From positions 124,001 through 188,000 of the forward strand of contig NZ_JABFDJ010000005.1 of the NCBI RefSeq assembly GCF_013403925.1: a stretch of DNA of 64,000 nt, read 5' to 3'. Each line of letters begins with the position of its first letter. Position 1 is the first letter of the stretch. The DNA is from Winogradskyella wichelsiae (GTDB taxonomy: Bacteria; Bacteroidota; Bacteroidia; Flavobacteriales; Flavobacteriaceae). Of this stretch, positions 1 to 8,949 are shown in pieces. Made by a program: the position numbers and the translations under genes. The notes beneath the pieces were generated by a model. The model saw nothing but the letters and a program-made list of their open reading frames with translations. It did not search any database and was not told the DNA's origin.

Positions 1-1952
1 ATAAAGTTGAGGCGTTAAAATCGCTTATAAAAATCGAAAAAAACGACGGTAAAAAACTAAAATTACTAGATCGTGTAACCGATTTTCTTATTGATTACCC
101 TAAATTAGGTTATGACTCAATTTCTAGAGTCACTATAGATTATGCTATACAATTAGATTCGTTTAATATAGCCTCTCGGAATATTCAAAATCGTATAAAT
201 TATTATAATAACACCTTAGGAAAACCTGAAGAAGGCATCGTTATTTTCAACACTTATTTTAAGACCCTTAAGGATCACATTACAGATAGAAACATTGCCG
301 GTTTTTATATTGATACAGGAGATTGTTATTACAATCAAAGACAACTGGATACAGCCATATCTTACTATAACAAAGCCAAAAAATTTGCTATAAAGGCAGG
401 TAACGACCGCGTAAAAGCTTTCGCTATTTTACGTCATGGTTATGCTTATTTTGATCAAGGTAATTTCACAAAAGCTTCTCTTAATACTCAAGAAGCTTCA
501 GAAATTTTCATAAAAATTGAAGACACTTTAAATATTATTGCATCAAAAAATTCTTTAGCTATTATATATAGTTCTAATGATTTTTTTGACGAAGCAGAAC
601 AAGAACGTCTTGAAACTATTGCATTAGCTAAAGCATTTAAAAGCTATGCTCAACTTACTTCCATATACTTAAATGCAGCTGCAGATAAACAAAAACAAAA
701 TTTAAAAAAAGAAGAAATAATATATATACAGAAAGCAGAAAAAGAAAATAAAAAATCGAATTATTTCGATTATTTCCATCCTATAATCTTACAAGCTTTT
801 GTTATTGCTTATGCAGAAAACGACAGTATTAATAAAGCTAAATTCTATTATAAAGCCTTAAAAGAAGATAAAAGAAATACCGAAGGTATTTATGAAAGTA
901 AATATTACAGGGCATCTGCACATTTAGCGTTTGCTGAAAAAGACTTTCCAAATGCATTAAAATGGGGCACAAAATATCTTGATCTTGTTAGAGGCCTAGA
1001 CCATATTCCAAATATAGAAATGGGGGAAGCTTTTTTAGCTAAAGTCTATCAAAAACTAAATCAATATGATTTAGCTTATATACATTTAACAGCCTCAAAA
1101 AAAATTGAAGACTCTATTAAGTCATCACAAAAAAATAAAGCGTTAAGCTATTACCAAACACTTTACGAAACCAATAAGCGCGATCAGAAAATAGAGAATC
1201 AAAAAACAGAGATAGAGCTTTTAGATATAGAAAATAAACATAAAGCAGAACTGTTATGGGGAAGTATTATCCTTTTAATAGCCCTCTTTTCAATTATTTA
1301 TTTGTGGCGTTCACGAAAGTATTCACGAAAAAATGTTCAACTTCAAAAAACTTTTGCTCAAGATTTAATACATAGCGTTGAAGCAGAACGTAAACGCATC
1401 TCTAGTGAACTACATGATAGTGTTGGTCAAAGCTTACTACTCATTAAAAATAAAATTTTTCTAGAAAACGAAAATAATAACGATACCTCTTTAGTAGATG
1501 GAGCTATTGATGAAGTTAGAACTATATCCCAACAGTTACATCCTTTTCAATTTGAAAAACTAGGCTTAATCAAATCAGTAAAAAACACGATAGTAAACTT
1601 CCAGAAAAATTCGGATATTTTCTATTCAGAAGATATAGACATTGAAACTTTAAATATACCGAAAGACAATGAAATTTTTATTTATAGAATGCTACAAGAA
1701 TGCTTAAATAATGTTGAAAAACATTCAGATGCAAAAGCTTGTGCTATAAGTGTAGAGGATTTAAAAGATGCGGTTTTATTCCAAATAAAGGATAATGGCA
1801 TTGGTTTTGATCTCACCGAAAATACTGAATTACTTAATAGTTTAGGTATGAAAACCATAAAAGAGCGTGCAAAACTTATTGGCGCACAATTGAGTATTGA
1901 TTCTATTAAAGGAAAAGGAACCACAATTCAAATAAAAGTTCAGAAAAAATAA
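1..1952 (+). CDS. TPR-containing sensor histidine kinase, 5' end cut by window
   Basis: The frame is open from base 3, so about 650 codons of a longer gene are visible and the true start lies upstream. The first 400 codons are helical and rich in Tyr, Ala and Lys in the manner of tetratricopeptide repeats. One membrane helix follows at about 1254-1310, then a cytoplasmic kinase of the HisKA_3/NarX type. The phospho-acceptor His is encoded at 1413-1415 in the motif SSELHDSVGQS. The ATPase domain shows the N box (NNVEKHSDAK) and a DNGIGFD G box. This architecture, periplasmic or cytoplasmic TPRs plus a HisKA_3 kinase, is common in Flavobacteriia; the signal sensed is unknown. It ends 3 bp before a response regulator gene, its obvious partner. 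Confidence 0.9.
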   Translation, partial: KVEALKSLIKIEKNDGKKLKLLDRVTDFLIDYPKLGYDSISRVTIDYAIQLDSFNIASRNIQNRINYYNNTLGKPEEGIVIFNTYFKTLKDHITDRNIAGFYIDTGDCYYNQRQLDTAISYYNKAKKFAIKAGNDRVKAFAILRHGYAYFDQGNFTKASLNTQEASEIFIKIEDTLNIIASKNSLAIIYSSNDFFDEAEQERLETIALAKAFKSYAQLTSIYLNAAADKQKQNLKKEEIIYIQKAEKENKKSNYFDYFHPIILQAFVIAYAENDSINKAKFYYKALKEDKRNTEGIYESKYYRASAHLAFAEKDFPNALKWGTKYLDLVRGLDHIPNIEMGEAFLAKVYQKLNQYDLAYIHLTASKKIEDSIKSSQKNKALSYYQTLYETNKRDQKIENQKTEIELLDIENKHKAELLWGSIILLIALFSIIYLWRSRKYSRKNVQLQKTFAQDLIHSVEAERKRISSELHDSVGQSLLLIKNKIFLENENNNDTSLVDGAIDEVRTISQQLHPFQFEKLGLIKSVKNTIVNFQKNSDIFYSEDIDIETLNIPKDNEIFIYRMLQECLNNVEKHSDAKACAISVEDLKDAVLFQIKDNGIGFDLTENTELLNSLGMKTIKERAKLIGAQLSIDSIKGKGTTIQIKVQKK

Positions 1953-1955
1953 GCT

Positions 1956-2588
1956 ATGTCTACTACTATTATTCTTGCTGATGATCACCCCTTATTATTA
2001 AGTGGAACTAAAGAGTTCTTAGAGAAAAAAAAGTATGAGGTTATTGCAACAGCTACAGATGGCAATACCGCTTATAATAAAATCTTAGAACTAAAGCCTG
2101 ATATCGCTATTCTTGATTTTGATATGCCCAAATTGAACGGTATAGAAGTTGCTCAAGAAATTAAACGCAATAATTTACATACCAAAATTATTATTTTAAC
2201 GCTGCACAAACAGGAGTCTATTTTAATAGAAGTTGGCCAGTGTATTCAAGGTTATGTTACTAAAGATAGTGCCATACAAGAATTGGAAGCTTGTTTACAA
2301 AGCTTAAAGAATAACATTAATTATATTGGTGATAAATTAAAAAAAAGCGTACATTTTAATACTAATACAGATTCTAAAATTAAAAAACTTAGTCCCACCG
2401 AAATTAAAATTTTAAAATATTTAAATAAAAACCTTAACAGTAATCAAATTGCTGACGAACTATTTATCTCTAGACGTACAGTAGAAAAACACCGCAGTAA
2501 TATTATTAAAAAATTAGAAATCGATACTACTAACCAAAACGCCCTCTTTGTTTGGTTAAAAAACCACCCTAATATATTCAATACGTAG
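1956..2588 (+). CDS. LuxR/NarL-family response regulator
   Basis: This 210-residue protein has an N-terminal receiver domain with the acidic pair D9-D10 and phospho-acceptor D54 (in ILDFDMP). The conserved Lys is in the YVTKDS motif. The C-terminal half (about 145-205) is a LuxR-type helix-turn-helix (LSPTEIKILKYL, then SRRTVEKHRSNI). It starts 3 bp after the histidine kinase, so the two are co-transcribed and presumably a cognate pair. Targets cannot be read directly, but a 16-bp palindrome overlaps its own stop codon and recurs 550 bp downstream; that is a candidate site. Confidence 0.92.
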   Translation: MSTTIILADDHPLLLSGTKEFLEKKKYEVIATATDGNTAYNKILELKPDIAILDFDMPKLNGIEVAQEIKRNNLHTKIIILTLHKQESILIEVGQCIQGYVTKDSAIQELEACLQSLKNNINYIGDKLKKSVHFNTNTDSKIKKLSPTEIKILKYLNKNLNSNQIADELFISRRTVEKHRSNIIKKLEIDTTNQNALFVWLKNHPNIFNT

Positions 2589-2597
2589 ACCTACGTA
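2582..2597. promoter_or_regulatory. 16-bp perfect palindrome over the stop codon, copy 1
   Basis: The sequence TACGTAGACCTACGTA has perfect 7-bp arms around a 2-bp centre. The TAG stop of the response regulator (2586-2588) lies inside it. A near-identical copy overlaps the next gene's stop codon at 3149. There is no T-run, so it is not an obvious terminator. It may be a binding site for the response regulator encoded just upstream, which is inference. Confidence 0.5.
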
Positions 2598-2717
2598 TAC
2601 TATTATTAATCAATATATTATAGATTTAAGCAATCGCTAAACTATAATATTATCATTTCTATAGACCATTATTACACACCTATTAACTACTGGATTTTAA
2701 ACATTTCCTCTATTGAA

Positions 2718-3155
2718 ATGCAAAATGGAGAAATATATACTTTGCCATCCGATGGCTATAGTTACATTCTTTTAAAATCAGAAAAAAAGAATTCTATACA
2801 TTATCTTAAGCCCTTTATCAGTCCACTGCTCCTAAAATCGAATAAAAAAGTCACTTATTATATTATAAAGTGTAGACCAACTTATGTTGGTTATTTACAG
2901 CAACAACAAATAGTATTAAAATCTCTTAAACCAAATGATGTTTTAAGGCAACTATCCTCTGCTAAATTTAAAGCTATAACTCCTACACTATTAGACAACC
3001 TTATAATTGAATTACTTTATAAAAGTAAAGCTATTACCTTAACAGAATTCAAAAAAAAGTATCAATGCAAAAACAATAACCTTGAACTATTTTTAAAAAA
3101 AACAATAGGATTAACTTTTCTGCAATATCAAAGTTTATTATTGAATTCTACGTAG
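2718..3155 (+). CDS. Small orphan protein, possibly a truncated AraC-like regulator
   Basis: I do not recognise this 145-residue protein with certainty. It is basic, has no signal peptide or membrane segment, and its codon use matches the neighbours. The C-terminal stretch (about 98-142: LTEFKKKYQC..., then KKTIGLTFLQYQSLL) resembles the first helix-turn-helix of AraC-family regulators, where a 'GLSxxxYxxxxR' motif is typical. The second AraC helix-turn-helix is missing. The N-terminal LPSDGY stretch loosely recalls the sensor half of flavobacterial AraC proteins. It follows the two-component genes after 129 bp. It could be a degraded AraC protein or a small DNA-binding accessory factor. Confidence 0.55.
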   Translation: MQNGEIYTLPSDGYSYILLKSEKKNSIHYLKPFISPLLLKSNKKVTYYIIKCRPTYVGYLQQQQIVLKSLKPNDVLRQLSSAKFKAITPTLLDNLIIELLYKSKAITLTEFKKKYQCKNNNLELFLKKTIGLTFLQYQSLLLNST

Positions 3156-3164
3156 ACCTACGCA
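3149..3164. promoter_or_regulatory. Palindrome over the stop codon, copy 2
   Basis: The sequence TACGTAGACCTACGCA shares its first 14 bases with the copy at 2582 and again contains a TAG stop (3153-3155). Arms match at 6 of 7 positions. Its position, 118 bp before a terminator-like hairpin, parallels the first copy, which lies 121 bp before a start codon. Confidence 0.45.
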
Positions 3165-3281
3165 TTGCAGCGTTCTAATAAAATTTATAATTTAGCAGTG
3201 TTAAATAAAACGTTTAAATACGTAACTGATTATTATAAAAAAATATTACAAAATATAAAAGTATTATTGGTAGAGGGAGAT

Positions 3282-3317
3282 CAGGTTAGGACATTTTTGC
3301 GCTTAGCCTGTTTTTTT
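3282..3317 (+). terminator. Rho-independent terminator, perhaps ending a small RNA
   Basis: An 8-bp stem (CAGGTTAG with TTAGCCTG, two G-U pairs) with a 13-base loop is followed by seven T. It lies 127 bp past the orphan gene, in a stretch with no reading frame. It may end the upstream operon or a short non-coding transcript from 3165 to 3317; no clear promoter was found for the latter. Confidence 0.6.
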
Positions 3318-3857
3318 ATTAAAAAAAATCTTGGCGCATAGTAACCATACTGACCAAAGGCCCTTGCACCTTTAAACCTACTGTAAATCAAAATATTGAA
3401 CCTTTATTTATCTTATTAATATTCTTAAATAAATAATCTTTATTATTAGAAACATTAATATTTTATACTTTCTAATAACGGTTTGGATCAATAACAAAAT
3501 AAACTGAATTCTTTACACTTCATCTTCAAAATGCAATTCTATTTAATCGATTAAGAATTATTATATAATTTGGAATATAGTTACCGCTTATAATGTATTC
3601 ATTACCTACAATTCTTATTTCCCTTATATCCTGAATATTTATCCTAGAAAACAAATACTTTCAAAAAAATAATCCGAATCATAACAAAGTATTATAGTCA
3701 TAGTAACCTTCAAGGGTATTAATAACATATTAAACCATTGAATTAATTACTTTTTATGAAAATATCTGATTTTAATTATACATTTCGTAAAATCAAGCCA
3801 TCATTTCCACAGCATAAATCCATAATTCTTAATTTATTCTTACCATCATTATTAATT
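3318..3857. other. Intergenic, about 540 bp without a recognisable gene
   Basis: This is very AT-rich DNA with frequent stops in all frames. The part at 3330-3390 is less AT-rich and reads on the minus strand as a short open stretch (LKVQGPLVSMVTMRQ), which could be a decayed gene or a structured RNA. The rest shows no conserved repeat, tRNA or palindrome that I can support. Confidence 0.5.
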
Positions 3858-3883
3858 TTGTATTCAATAATTTTATACTTTCG
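3858..3883 (+). promoter_or_regulatory. Weak candidate promoter for the acyl-CoA ligase
   Basis: TTG at 3858-3860 and TACTTTCG at 3876-3883 resemble the Bacteroidota -33/-7 elements (TTG, TAnnTTTG), with one mismatch and a spacer of 15 instead of 17-23 bases. The start codon follows 32 bp later. Position is suitable but the match is weak. Confidence 0.25.
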
Positions 3884-3915
3884 TATTATCTCTTACTAAA
3901 TAAGCGCTAACAACT

Positions 3916-5688
3916 ATGACAGAAGTAACTCGACTTTTCGACTTTCCATATTATCAATTAGAACACAAACCAAACCCTAAAGCTTTGGTTACCAAATACA
4001 ATGGTGAATGGATAGCAACATCTACTCAAGAATATATAGATAAATCGAATGCAATAAGCAGAGCTTTATTGCGATTAGGGCTAAAAGAAAATGATAAGAT
4101 TGCTCTTATTTCTACTAATAATCGCACCGAGTGGAACATTATGGACATTGGAATTCTTCAAACTGGAGCACAAAACATTCCAATCTATCCTACCATTTCA
4201 GCTGAAGATTATGAATACATTTTAAATCACAGTGAATCTATTTATTGCTTTGTCTCAGACGAAGGGGTATTAGAAAAAATTAGAAAAATTCAACATAAAA
4301 CCCAGATTAAGGAAGTTTACTCTTTTGATCATATTGAAGGTTGCAAACATTATTCAGAATTATTTGAATTAGGAAAAGATGAAAGTAACCAACCAGAGGT
4401 AGAGGCGCGTAAAGACGCTGTAAAACCAGATGATTTAGCAACTATAATTTATACTTCTGGTACTACAGGCAAGCCTAAAGGTGTAATGCTTTCTCATTGG
4501 AATATTACAAGTAATGCTTTAGATAGTTCGCCTAGAGTTCCTATACTACCCGGTGAAAACAGAATTTTAAGCTTCTTACCTATTTGCCATGTATTTGAGC
4601 GCGTGCTAATATACGTTTATCAATATTCAGGATTTTCTATCTATTTTGCAGAAGCTATGGATAAAATTGGTGATAACGCTAAAGAAGTTAAGCCTCATTT
4701 AATGAGCGTAGTCCCAAGATTACTTGAAAAAGTTTTCGATAAAATCATGTTTAAAGGTGAAGACCTGTCTGGTCTAAAAAAAGGACTCTTCTTTTGGGCT
4801 GTTAGACTTGGAGAAATTTGGGAACCATATGGTGCAAATGGCTCGTGGTACGAGTTTAAGCTTAAAATAGCTAATAAAATAATCTTCAATAAATGGAGAG
4901 ATGCCCTTGGAGGAGAGTTAAGTACTATGGTTTCTGGTAGTGCAGCGCTTCAACCTAGATTAGCTAGAATATTTGGTGCAGCTAAAATGCAAGTTATGGA
5001 AGGCTATGGTTTAACTGAAACATCACCTGTAATAGCTGTTGGCTTATACAAAAATAAAGGTTATAAAGTTGGAACCGTAGGAAAAACAATAGATAACGTA
5101 GAAGTTAAAATCGCAGATGATGGTGAAATCTTAGTTAAAGGTCCTAATGTAATGTTAGGCTACTATAAAGATCCTATTAAAACTGAAGAAGTAATGACAG
5201 ATCATTATTTTCATACAGGAGATAAAGGTTTGGTTGACGCTGATGGTTTTTTAAAAATAACAGGGCGTAAAAAGGAAATGTTTAAAACGTCTGGAGGAAA
5301 ATATGTAATTCCACCACTTTTAGAAAACGACATGAAACAATCTCTATTTATTGACCAAATTATGGTTGTTGGTGAAGGAGAGAAAATGCCAGCAGCTTTA
5401 ATTCAACCAAATTTCGATTTTATAAGAGATTGGATTGATATTAAAAAACATGATATTGGAAAAACAGATGCTGAAATTGCTAATTCTGATATCGTAATAA
5501 GCAGAATTCAAAAAGAGGTTGATAAATACAATCTAAATTTTGGTAAATGGGAGCAAATTAAACGTTTTGAGCTAACGCCAAACGTATGGTCTATTGATGA
5601 TGGTCAATTAACACCAACAATGAAAATGAAACGTGCTGTTATTAAAGAAATGTATCAAGATCTTTACAATAAAATTTATAGAGCTTAA
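3916..5688 (+). CDS. Long-chain acyl-CoA synthetase (AMP-forming)
   Basis: This 590-residue enzyme activates fatty acids to acyl-CoA using ATP through an acyl-adenylate. The ATP-binding P-loop YTSGTTGKPKG lies at residues 179-189. GYGLTETSP (adenine/acyl pocket), HTGDKG and ITGRKKEMFKTSGGKYV (hinge and catalytic region) follow in the usual order. Length is normal for the FadD15/AMP-dependent ligase group of Bacteroidota. It is transcribed alone: a strong terminator follows. It feeds the beta-oxidation operon just downstream. Exact chain-length preference cannot be read from sequence. Confidence 0.93.
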   Translation: MTEVTRLFDFPYYQLEHKPNPKALVTKYNGEWIATSTQEYIDKSNAISRALLRLGLKENDKIALISTNNRTEWNIMDIGILQTGAQNIPIYPTISAEDYEYILNHSESIYCFVSDEGVLEKIRKIQHKTQIKEVYSFDHIEGCKHYSELFELGKDESNQPEVEARKDAVKPDDLATIIYTSGTTGKPKGVMLSHWNITSNALDSSPRVPILPGENRILSFLPICHVFERVLIYVYQYSGFSIYFAEAMDKIGDNAKEVKPHLMSVVPRLLEKVFDKIMFKGEDLSGLKKGLFFWAVRLGEIWEPYGANGSWYEFKLKIANKIIFNKWRDALGGELSTMVSGSAALQPRLARIFGAAKMQVMEGYGLTETSPVIAVGLYKNKGYKVGTVGKTIDNVEVKIADDGEILVKGPNVMLGYYKDPIKTEEVMTDHYFHTGDKGLVDADGFLKITGRKKEMFKTSGGKYVIPPLLENDMKQSLFIDQIMVVGEGEKMPAALIQPNFDFIRDWIDIKKHDIGKTDAEIANSDIVISRIQKEVDKYNLNFGKWEQIKRFELTPNVWSIDDGQLTPTMKMKRAVIKEMYQDLYNKIYRA

Positions 5689-5721
5689 TTTAAGTTCTTG
5701 CATTGTACTTTTTATTTATAA

Positions 5722-5764
5722 AATAGGAAGGGTCACAGTTAAAGTGGCTCTTCCTATTTTTTTT
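5722..5764 (+). terminator. Strong rho-independent terminator after the acyl-CoA ligase
   Basis: Fifteen-base arms AATAGGAAGGGTCAC and GTGGCTCTTCCTATT pair with two G-U wobbles around a short A-rich loop, followed by eight T. It lies 34 bp after the ligase stop codon and separates that gene from the MarR-fad operon. Confidence 0.9.
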
Positions 5765-5957
5765 ATTCTAATAATAAACTACACGTCTTTAATAAGACGA
5801 CAATAATAAACCCTGATTACAATTATCTTCTTCAGTTAACTTTATCATATTTTTTTGTTAAAATAACATATTCATAAAAAAATAGGTATAAAAAAGTGTT
5901 TCTTTCATTTTAAGAACATTTATCTTAGTATTATGAAAATAATAATTCTTAATTTAT

Positions 5958-5988
5958 TATGCGTGCATAGTATTTTTTATTATATTTG
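5958..5988 (+). promoter_or_regulatory. Promoter of the MarR-fad operon with an operator in the -33 region
   Basis: A perfect -7 box, TATATTTG, lies at 5981-5988, 17 bp before the MarR start codon. Upstream, where the -33 element should be, is the palindrome TATGCGTGCATA (5958-5969; 5-bp arms, 2-bp centre) and no clear TTG. A dyad at this place is well suited to repression by the MarR protein encoded downstream, which is inference. Confidence 0.6.
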
Positions 5989-6005
5989 AATTCCAATACT
6001 ATTGA

Positions 6006-6461
6006 ATGAAAGATAAAACCATAGATTATATATTAAGAACCACTTGGTTAGCCGTTAACAAAATGTATAACGAAGAAGCGGCAAAATACGACACAACCAT
6101 GGCTACTGGTTTTGCCTTATTGAGCATAGATCCCGAAAACGGAACACCCTCAACATCCTTAGGACCAAAAATGGGAATGGAAGCCACAAGTCTTTCACGA
6201 ACCTTAAAAATGATGGAAACTAAAGGCTTAATTGAGCGCAGACCTAACCCAGAAGACGGAAGAGGCGTATTAATTTTTTTAACCGAATTTGGTTTAGAAA
6301 AAAGAAATTACTCTAAAGATAGAGTTATCACTTTTAATGAAACAATTAAAGCTAATGTTTCACAAGAAGAATTAGCAAGCTTTCAAAAAGTAGCCGAAGT
6401 CATTAATAACATGATCTCTAACAAACAAATATACAATCAAAAGGAACAAACAATAAAATAA
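6006..6461 (+). CDS. MarR-family transcriptional regulator of the fad operon
   Basis: This 151-residue protein has the MarR winged-helix fold: the recognition helix region LGPKMGMEATSLSRTLKMMETKGLIERR is followed by the wing (PNPEDGRGVLIFLTEFG). It starts 17 bp after a perfect -7 box and ends 1 bp before fadN, so it is the first gene of the beta-oxidation operon. By its place it should sense acyl-CoA or a fatty acid and relieve repression of the operon; the ligand is inferred only. A dyad in its promoter is a likely autoregulatory operator. Confidence 0.9.
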   Translation: MKDKTIDYILRTTWLAVNKMYNEEAAKYDTTMATGFALLSIDPENGTPSTSLGPKMGMEATSLSRTLKMMETKGLIERRPNPEDGRGVLIFLTEFGLEKRNYSKDRVITFNETIKANVSQEELASFQKVAEVINNMISNKQIYNQKEQTIK

Positions 6462-6462
6462 T

Positions 6463-8871
6463 ATGAGCAAACGTAGAATTAATAAAATAGCAATTATCGG
6501 TTCCGGAATTATGGGAAGCGGTATCGCATGCCATTTTGCCAATATTGGTGTCGATGTCTTACTATTAGACATTGTACCAAGAGAATTAAATGATAAAGAA
6601 AAAGCTAAAGGTTTAACCTTAGAAGACAAAGTGGTTCGTAACCGAATGGTAAACGATGCTTTAACGGCTTCTATTAAATCAAAACCTGCACCACTCTACC
6701 ATCCTTCATTTGCTAACCGTATCACCACAGGTAATCTTGAAGATGATATAGCAAAAGTAAAAGATGTAGATTGGATTATGGAAGTCGTTGTAGAACGTCT
6801 AGACATTAAACAACAAGTTTTTGAAAAGCTTGAAAAATATAGAACACCAGGAACCCTGATTACCTCTAACACATCAGGTATTCCTATTAAATTTATGAGC
6901 GAAGGTCGTAGTGAAGATTTCCAGAAACATTTCTGTGGAACACACTTCTTTAATCCGGCGCGTTACTTAAAATTATTCGAAATTATTCCTGGACCTAAAA
7001 CGGAACAATCTGTTTTAGATTTCTTAAGTGAATATGGCGAAAAATTCTTAGGTAAAACTTCAGTTGTAGCTAAAGACACACCTGCTTTTATAGGAAATCG
7101 AATCGGAATTTTCAGCATTCAGAGTTTATTCCATGCCGTTAAAGATTTAGATTTAACAATAGAGGAAGTAGACAAACTTTCTGGTCCTGTAATTGGTCGT
7201 CCAAAATCGGCAACTTTCCGTACGGTTGATGTTGTTGGTTTAGATACTTTAGTTCATGTTGCTAACGGAATTAGTGAAAACTGTCCTAAAGATGAACGTT
7301 TAGAATTATTCAAATTACCTGATTTCATCAATACCATGATGGAGAATAAATGGTTAGGAAGTAAAACAGGTCAAGGATTTTATAAGAAAGTAAGAAAAGA
7401 CGATGGTTCTTCTGAAATTTTATCTTTAGACTTAAACACCTTAGAATACCGTGCTTCTAAACGTGCAAAATTTGCAACTTTAGAATTGACTAAGACTGTC
7501 GATAAAGTTGTTGATCGCTTTAAAATATTAGTAAAAGGAAAAGATAAAGCAGGCGAATTCTACAGAAAAAGCTTCGCTGCCTTATTTGCTTATGTATCTA
7601 ACCGTATTCCTGAAATTTCAGATGATTTATACAAAATCGATGATGCTATGAAAGCTGGCTTTGGATGGGAACATGGTCCTTTTCAAATTTGGGATGCTAT
7701 TGGTGTTCAAAAAGGAATTGAAATGATGCAAGCAGAAGGTTTAGAACCTAATGCTTGGGTAACTGATATGTTAGCTTCTGGAAGTGATTCTTTTTATACC
7801 GTGAAAGATGGAGCAACCTACGCTTATGATATCCCAAAGAAATCACAAGAAAAAATTCCTGGTCAAGACAGTTTTATCATCTTAGATAATATTAGAAAAA
7901 CAACAGAAGTCTTTAAAAATTCAGGAGTTGTTGTAGAAGATTTAGGAGATGGTATTCTTAATTTAGAATTCCAATCTAAAATGAATACGATTGGTGGTGA
8001 TGTGTTAGCCGGATTAAATAAGGCTATTGATATTGCTGAAAAAGATTTCGCAGGATTGGTTGTTGGTAATCAAGCTGCAAACTTCTCGGTTGGTGCAAAC
8101 ATTGGAATGATTTTTATGATGGCTGCAGAGCAAGAATATGATGAATTAAACATGGCTATCAAATATTTCCAAGATAGTATGATGCGCATGCGCTACTCTT
8201 CTATTCCAACAATTGCTGCGCCTCACGGTATGGCACTTGGTGGTGGATGCGAACTTTCTATGCACGCAGATAAAGTAGTTGCAGCAGCAGAAACTTACAT
8301 CGGATTGGTAGAGTTTGGTGTTGGTGTCATTCCTGGTGGTGGTGGTTCTAAAGAAATGGCTTTAAGAGCATCAGACACCTTCAAAAAAGGAGATGTGCAA
8401 TTAAATACTCTTCAAGAATACTTCTTAACTATTGGTATGGCTAAAGTAGCAACTTCTGCTTACGAAGCTTTCGATTTAGGAATTCTTCAAAAAGGAAAAG
8501 ATGTTGTGGTTGTTAATAAAGACCGCCAGATTGCTGTTGCTAAACAACACGCCATGTTAATGGCAAATATGGGTTATACACAACCTGTAAAACGTACCGA
8601 TGTAAAAGTTTTGGGTAAACAGGCTTTAGGTATGTTTATGGTAGGAACAGATTCTATGAAAGACTCTAAGTACATTAGTGAACACGACATGAAAATTGCA
8701 AACAAATTAGCCTACGTTATGGCTGGTGGAGATTTATCAGAACCTACTCTAGTTAGCGAACAGTATTTATTGGATTTAGAACGTGAAGCATTCCTTTCAT
8801 TATGTACAGAACGTAAAACGTTAGAAAGAATTCAACATATGTTGACTAAAGGGAAACCATTAAGAAACTAG
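6463..8871 (+). CDS. fadN: 3-hydroxyacyl-CoA dehydrogenase / enoyl-CoA hydratase fusion
   Basis: This 802-residue bifunctional enzyme carries out the hydration and second oxidation of beta-oxidation. The N-terminal part is the dehydrogenase, with the NAD-binding motif GSGIMGSG at about residues 12-19 and a two-part C-terminal dehydrogenase domain. The enoyl-CoA hydratase domain comes last (about 500-700), with GGGCELSMHAD and GVIPGGGGSKE. The dehydrogenase-first order is that of Bacillus FadN and the reverse of Escherichia coli FadB. The gene order fadN-fadA-fadE here also matches Bacillus fadNAE. It follows the MarR gene by 1 bp. Confidence 0.93.
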   Translation: MSKRRINKIAIIGSGIMGSGIACHFANIGVDVLLLDIVPRELNDKEKAKGLTLEDKVVRNRMVNDALTASIKSKPAPLYHPSFANRITTGNLEDDIAKVKDVDWIMEVVVERLDIKQQVFEKLEKYRTPGTLITSNTSGIPIKFMSEGRSEDFQKHFCGTHFFNPARYLKLFEIIPGPKTEQSVLDFLSEYGEKFLGKTSVVAKDTPAFIGNRIGIFSIQSLFHAVKDLDLTIEEVDKLSGPVIGRPKSATFRTVDVVGLDTLVHVANGISENCPKDERLELFKLPDFINTMMENKWLGSKTGQGFYKKVRKDDGSSEILSLDLNTLEYRASKRAKFATLELTKTVDKVVDRFKILVKGKDKAGEFYRKSFAALFAYVSNRIPEISDDLYKIDDAMKAGFGWEHGPFQIWDAIGVQKGIEMMQAEGLEPNAWVTDMLASGSDSFYTVKDGATYAYDIPKKSQEKIPGQDSFIILDNIRKTTEVFKNSGVVVEDLGDGILNLEFQSKMNTIGGDVLAGLNKAIDIAEKDFAGLVVGNQAANFSVGANIGMIFMMAAEQEYDELNMAIKYFQDSMMRMRYSSIPTIAAPHGMALGGGCELSMHADKVVAAAETYIGLVEFGVGVIPGGGGSKEMALRASDTFKKGDVQLNTLQEYFLTIGMAKVATSAYEAFDLGILQKGKDVVVVNKDRQIAVAKQHAMLMANMGYTQPVKRTDVKVLGKQALGMFMVGTDSMKDSKYISEHDMKIANKLAYVMAGGDLSEPTLVSEQYLLDLEREAFLSLCTERKTLERIQHMLTKGKPLRN

Positions 8872-8949
8872 ATTATTGGATTACCGGATTTCCAGATGAT
8901 TGGAAATCTAAAATATCTAAAAATCGAATAATCTAAAAATCGAATTAAC

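Noticed and set aside
3330..3390. Small gene on the minus strand reading LKVQGPLVSMVTMRQ
   Set aside because: Stops bound it closely and there is no start or family match; kept only as a possible decayed or RNA sequence.
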